From contig URCM01000040.1 in the NCBI GenBank assembly GCA_900546355.1, forward strand, positions 1 to 25,425: a stretch of 25,425 nucleotides of DNA. The letters are read 5' to 3'. The notes under the pieces are model-generated. The model did no database searches, was not told the DNA's origin, and saw only the letters and a program-made list of their open reading frames with translations. Source of the stretch: an uncultured Bacteroides sp. GTDB lineage: Bacteria > Bacteroidota > Bacteroidia > Bacteroidales > Bacteroidaceae. Positions 22,725 through 25,425 of this stretch are shown piece after piece. A program made the translations under genes and the position numbers. How positions within the stretch are numbered: position 1 is the stretch's first letter; each line of letters opens with the position of its first letter.

Positions 22725-25121
22725 TCATTCAGCTCTCACGCAATCTATCGGGTTGCTGTTCGCTGCACGGTAACTCTGCACGGTCACGGTGACGAGGGTC
22801 ATCAGGATAATCAGCAGGCAGGCGGCGACGAACACCCACGCCGAGAGCGGCACACGCTGGGTGAATGACTCCAGCCAGCGGTTCATTACGTAATAGGCAA
22901 CCGGCATCGCCACTGCCGAGCAAAGGATGGCGACTTTCAGACTGGCACGGTTGAATTGCCACAATATCTGGCTCGTGCTGGCACCGAACACCTTGCGCAC
23001 CCCGATTTCCTTGCGCCGGTATTGCGTCTCGAAAATGGTCAGCCCGAACACACCCACCAGCGAGATGAGGATGGCAAGCACGCTGAAGGCGATGACTACC
23101 TGTTGCTGGTTGGTCTCGGCGGTATAGAGTTTCTTATATACGTTGTCGAAGAAATCAATCTCGGCAGCATAGCCGGGGAAGCTCTTCTCGAAGGCTTCGC
23201 GGGCGTGGCTCAGGGCTTGCGCAGGGTCGCTTCCGGCTTTTACACGGATGTAGCCGAAAGGAAGCACGTCATCATCGTATAAATTAGGAGTAAATACGAA
23301 GGGCGTTCCGCTAAAGGCGGTGATGCGGTTCGAGGTGAACGCCACGTTGTCCACGTAGCCCGTGATTTCGGCTTTCCCCATCCAGTCGGCATTCAGTTCC
23401 TGTCCGGTGGGCAGGTTATACATCTTCTTAAATTCTTTAGTGGCGATATAGTGCCTTACGTTCCGCCCTACGGAGTCGCCGGGCAGGAAGTCGCGCCCTT
23501 CGGTCACCTTCATGCCCATGACCTTCGGGAAGTTGGTAGAGACGCGGACATAGAAAGGCTGTACGTGTTGTTCGGCTATGGTAAATCCCTGGATGTTGTA
23601 CACGTTGCTTCCTCCCATTTGGTCATTGGCATACGCCACGCCTTCAAACTCCGGATAGCCCAATAGTTGCTGGTCGAATGCCTTGTAGGGCTGGCTCAGG
23701 AAAGGTTTTTGAGGCATTTGGGCGATGAGTAGCATGTCGCGGTCGAATCCGGTGCGGATGTTCTTCTGGTATTCGTTCTGCAAGAAGATGAAGGTGGAGC
23801 ACACGATGAGGCATGCCGAGATGAAGTACTGGAAGCTGACCAGTGCGGTGCGGAGCCGTTTTCCTTTTCCACTCAGGGCGAAGTTGCCTTTCAGCATCAG
23901 TGCGGGTGGGAACGAGGTCATGTACCATGCCGGATAAAGTCCGGCAAGTACACCGGTCAGCAGGGCGATGCCTACGCTTCCGAAAATGACGGGCAGATAG
24001 TCTTTCAGTGCGGGATTGAAATCCAACGCATCCAGTGCCTGTGTCTGCGTGAGGCAAGCCACGATGCCCAGCGCAATCAGCCAGCCCAGCAACACGGTGC
24101 ACACGGCTTCCAGCACCAGTCCCGTGCGGAGCGAGCCGACAGAGCTTCCCAGCACCTTTTGCGTGTTGATGCTGCGGATGCGCATCGGGGTGAGGGCGGT
24201 GGTGAAGTTGATAAGGTTCACGGCGGCGATGCCGATGACCAGTATGGCGATAAGAATCATCAGGTGCGTGTGCTGCAGGTCGCCCGTCTTGAAGTAGAAC
24301 CACGGCTTGGTGTGGTAGTACACGTCACGGATAGGAATAACCATGGGTTTGACTTCCTTGAAATCAGATGACTTCTCCATCTTATCGTTGATAATCTTGT
24401 TCTGAACCAATTGGCGGTTGACTTCTTCGTAAGTGACTCCGGGTTTCAGGCGGACGAAAGCCAGATAGCTCCAGCTTCCCCATTGGTTGAGGTCCCATTT
24501 TTCTCCAATGCGACAATAGATGTCATTGGTGAGTTGGGCATTTTTCGGGAATTCCTTGTACACTCCGCTAATCCTGAATTGTGTTTCCTCGGTAGCTTGG
24601 TGTGGACTTTCCAAATAGATGTATTTACCTATGGCACTTCCGTCAGGGAAAAGCCGTTTGGCTTGGCTTTCCGAGATAATGGCTCCGTTGGGGGTGTCCA
24701 GCCCTTCGTCATTGCCTTCCACGAAAGTCATTCCGATAGTCTTTGCAAAATCGGGATATACAGCTGCAACGTTTTCCTTGATGTATTTCGGATAGTGCGG
24801 GTCAGTATATACCAGATTACTTCCGAATTGCATCGAAAGCAGGGTGCCGCATTCGATTCCCGTGGTCTCTTGGATGGCAGCATCTACAAACGGGCGAGGC
24901 ACCACCACCAGCTCGTTGTCTTTCCCGTCAATGGAAAGGTTCAGCACCGCCAGCCGTTCGGGTTCGGGATAGCAGGTGTCGAATTGTTGTTCATAACGGG
25001 TCTTCATCATAATTACGATGAAGGTGGCAAAGGCGGCGGATAGTCCTAATAAATTTAGGAATGAAGCCGTGCGGAACCGCTTCAGCGTGTAAAACAGGTT
25101 GCGTAGAATCGTTTGGTTCAT
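22725..25121 (-). CDS. FtsX/MacB-family ABC transporter permease (paralogue 1, first gene of the cluster)
   Basis: This is 798 residues from the ATG at 25121. The frame continues 8 codons to an ATG at 25145, but the paralogous gene starts at the same MNQTILRNLFYTLKRFRTAS and the longer form would leave only a leader of about 6 nt. The layout is TM1 at about 20-40, a periplasmic domain, three TMs at about 285-400, TM5 near 430, a second periplasmic domain and three C-terminal TMs, with coupling motif RRKEIGVRKVFGASTSQILW. PAWYMTSFPPALMLKGNFAL matches its paralogue nearly residue for residue. It is the first gene of the minus-strand cluster and sits directly behind a sigma-54-type promoter and a pair of palindromic sites, so the cluster appears to be activator-controlled. 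Substrate unknown. Confidence 0.92.
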   Translation of the reverse strand: MNQTILRNLFYTLKRFRTASFLNLLGLSAAFATFIVIMMKTRYEQQFDTCYPEPERLAVLNLSIDGKDNELVVVPRPFVDAAIQETTGIECGTLLSMQFGSNLVYTDPHYPKYIKENVAAVYPDFAKTIGMTFVEGNDEGLDTPNGAIISESQAKRLFPDGSAIGKYIYLESPHQATEETQFRISGVYKEFPKNAQLTNDIYCRIGEKWDLNQWGSWSYLAFVRLKPGVTYEEVNRQLVQNKIINDKMEKSSDFKEVKPMVIPIRDVYYHTKPWFYFKTGDLQHTHLMILIAILVIGIAAVNLINFTTALTPMRIRSINTQKVLGSSVGSLRTGLVLEAVCTVLLGWLIALGIVACLTQTQALDALDFNPALKDYLPVIFGSVGIALLTGVLAGLYPAWYMTSFPPALMLKGNFALSGKGKRLRTALVSFQYFISACLIVCSTFIFLQNEYQKNIRTGFDRDMLLIAQMPQKPFLSQPYKAFDQQLLGYPEFEGVAYANDQMGGSNVYNIQGFTIAEQHVQPFYVRVSTNFPKVMGMKVTEGRDFLPGDSVGRNVRHYIATKEFKKMYNLPTGQELNADWMGKAEITGYVDNVAFTSNRITAFSGTPFVFTPNLYDDDVLPFGYIRVKAGSDPAQALSHAREAFEKSFPGYAAEIDFFDNVYKKLYTAETNQQQVVIAFSVLAILISLVGVFGLTIFETQYRRKEIGVRKVFGASTSQILWQFNRASLKVAILCSAVAMPVAYYVMNRWLESFTQRVPLSAWVFVAACLLIILMTLVTVTVQSYRAANSNPIDCVRAE

Positions 25122-25160
25122 AATATGTTTTTGTTTGTTCTTCACTATCTATGTTTCTCA

Positions 25161-25178
25161 TAGCAAATATCATGCCAA
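25161..25178 (-). promoter_or_regulatory. Sigma-54 (RpoN) -24/-12 promoter of the ABC permease cluster
   Basis: Read on the minus strand the sequence is TTGGCATGATATTTGCTA. It fits the sigma-54 consensus TGGCACG-N4-TTGCW with one mismatch (T for C), and the invariant GG and GC are exactly 10 nt apart. With -12 at about 25163 the start site would be near 25151, giving a 29-nt leader to the ATG at 25121. No TAnnTTTG box competes in this stretch. Confidence 0.75.
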
Positions 25179-25231
25179 ATTGAATATGAATTGATAATCA
25201 GCATGTTGTTGAAATTGGTGATTCTTGTAAG

Positions 25232-25269
25232 TGTCTAAAAATTAGACATGAGTGTCTAAAAATTAGACA
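25232..25269. promoter_or_regulatory. Tandem palindromic activator sites (2 x TGTCTAAAAATTAGACA)
   Basis: Two identical 17-bp palindromes (25232-25248 and 25253-25269; TGTCTAA, AAA, TTAGACA) are separated by 4 bp, giving 21 bp centre to centre or two helical turns. Their centres are about 89 and 110 bp upstream of the inferred sigma-54 start site. That is where NtrC-type enhancer-binding proteins normally bind, as dimers on the same DNA face. Confidence 0.72.
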
Positions 25270-25425
25270 CCTGTATTCCTTTTTTCAAGCCCTGTTTTGA
25301 ATTTACCATTTAAAGTATATACAAGAATGGATGCTTAATGCATACTTCCCTTTCCCCTGTTTAGCTGTCGGTGCAGATATATGCGTTTCCCTTTCCATTT
25401 ATCTTCCTTTTGTCATTCATCCGCC

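Larger units (their letters stand above)
25122..25425. other. Regulatory intergenic region upstream of the ABC cluster
   Basis: No gene is seen up to the window edge. The part nearest the permease holds the sigma-54-type promoter (25161-25178) and two tandem palindromes (25232-25269). The outer 150 nt (25275-25425) are A+T-rich with pyrimidine runs on the plus strand, without a convincing open frame or -7 box. They could be leader or promoter DNA of a divergent gene beyond the edge. Confidence 0.6.

Noticed and set aside
25122..25145. Eight-codon extension of the first permease (MKNKQKHI)
   Set aside because: The paralogous permease begins exactly at MNQTILRNL, and the inferred start site near 25151 would leave almost no leader.

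Overview
The window looks like a chromosomal segment from a gut-type member of the Bacteroidaceae (Bacteroides/Phocaeicola-like). The evidence is the style of the proteins (a plug-less TonB-receptor-like barrel, an ECF sigma factor with a small membrane partner, MacB/FtsX-type permeases beginning MNQTILRNLFYTLKRFRTA), -7 boxes of the Bacteroidetes TAnnTTTG type upstream of several genes, and weak or absent Shine-Dalgarno sequences. Species cannot be assigned from sequence alone. No rRNA, tRNA, CRISPR array, transposase or phage gene was seen.

Layout. Positions 236-15193 are all on the plus strand. They carry a zinc-ribbon Nudix hydrolase and a 1003-residue TPR protein (1 nt apart), a plug-less outer-membrane barrel, topA and aroK (ATGA overlap), speA, argB, an ECF sigma factor overlapping a one-TM partner gene, a YgjP/SprT-like metalloprotein and an MFS exporter. 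Positions 15266-25121 are all on the minus strand. Read in transcription order this is a large FtsX/MacB permease (25121-22725), its ATPase (22586-21909), a paralogous permease (21814-19430), a third, more divergent permease (19041-16666) and a membrane-anchored S41 peptidase (16534-15266). The two halves converge on a hairpin at 15208-15267.

How the parts may work together. The first half is mostly housekeeping: DNA topology, the shikimate pathway, polyamine and arginine synthesis, plus an envelope pair (TPR + barrel) of unknown role. The second half reads as a regulated ABC system of the MacB/Lol superfamily. Its first gene is preceded by a near-consensus sigma-54 promoter (TTGGCATGATATTTGCTA on the minus strand, 25178-25161). 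Two identical 17-bp palindromes (TGTCTAAAAATTAGACA), spaced 21 bp centre to centre, lie about 90 and 110 bp upstream of the inferred start site, which is the usual geometry of a sigma-54 activator site. No activator gene lies inside the window.

The other striking feature is intergenic. Almost every sizeable gap between 3777 and 22724 is filled with long imperfect inverted repeats from a few families: ACAGAGACACGGAG/CTCTGTGTCTCTGTG, ACCACAGATTACACAG, TTAACTATTAAC and GTAGGGGCAGGG. They are often nested inside each other, and some copies share even their loop sequence. They look like dispersed REP-like palindromic elements, not ordinary terminators.
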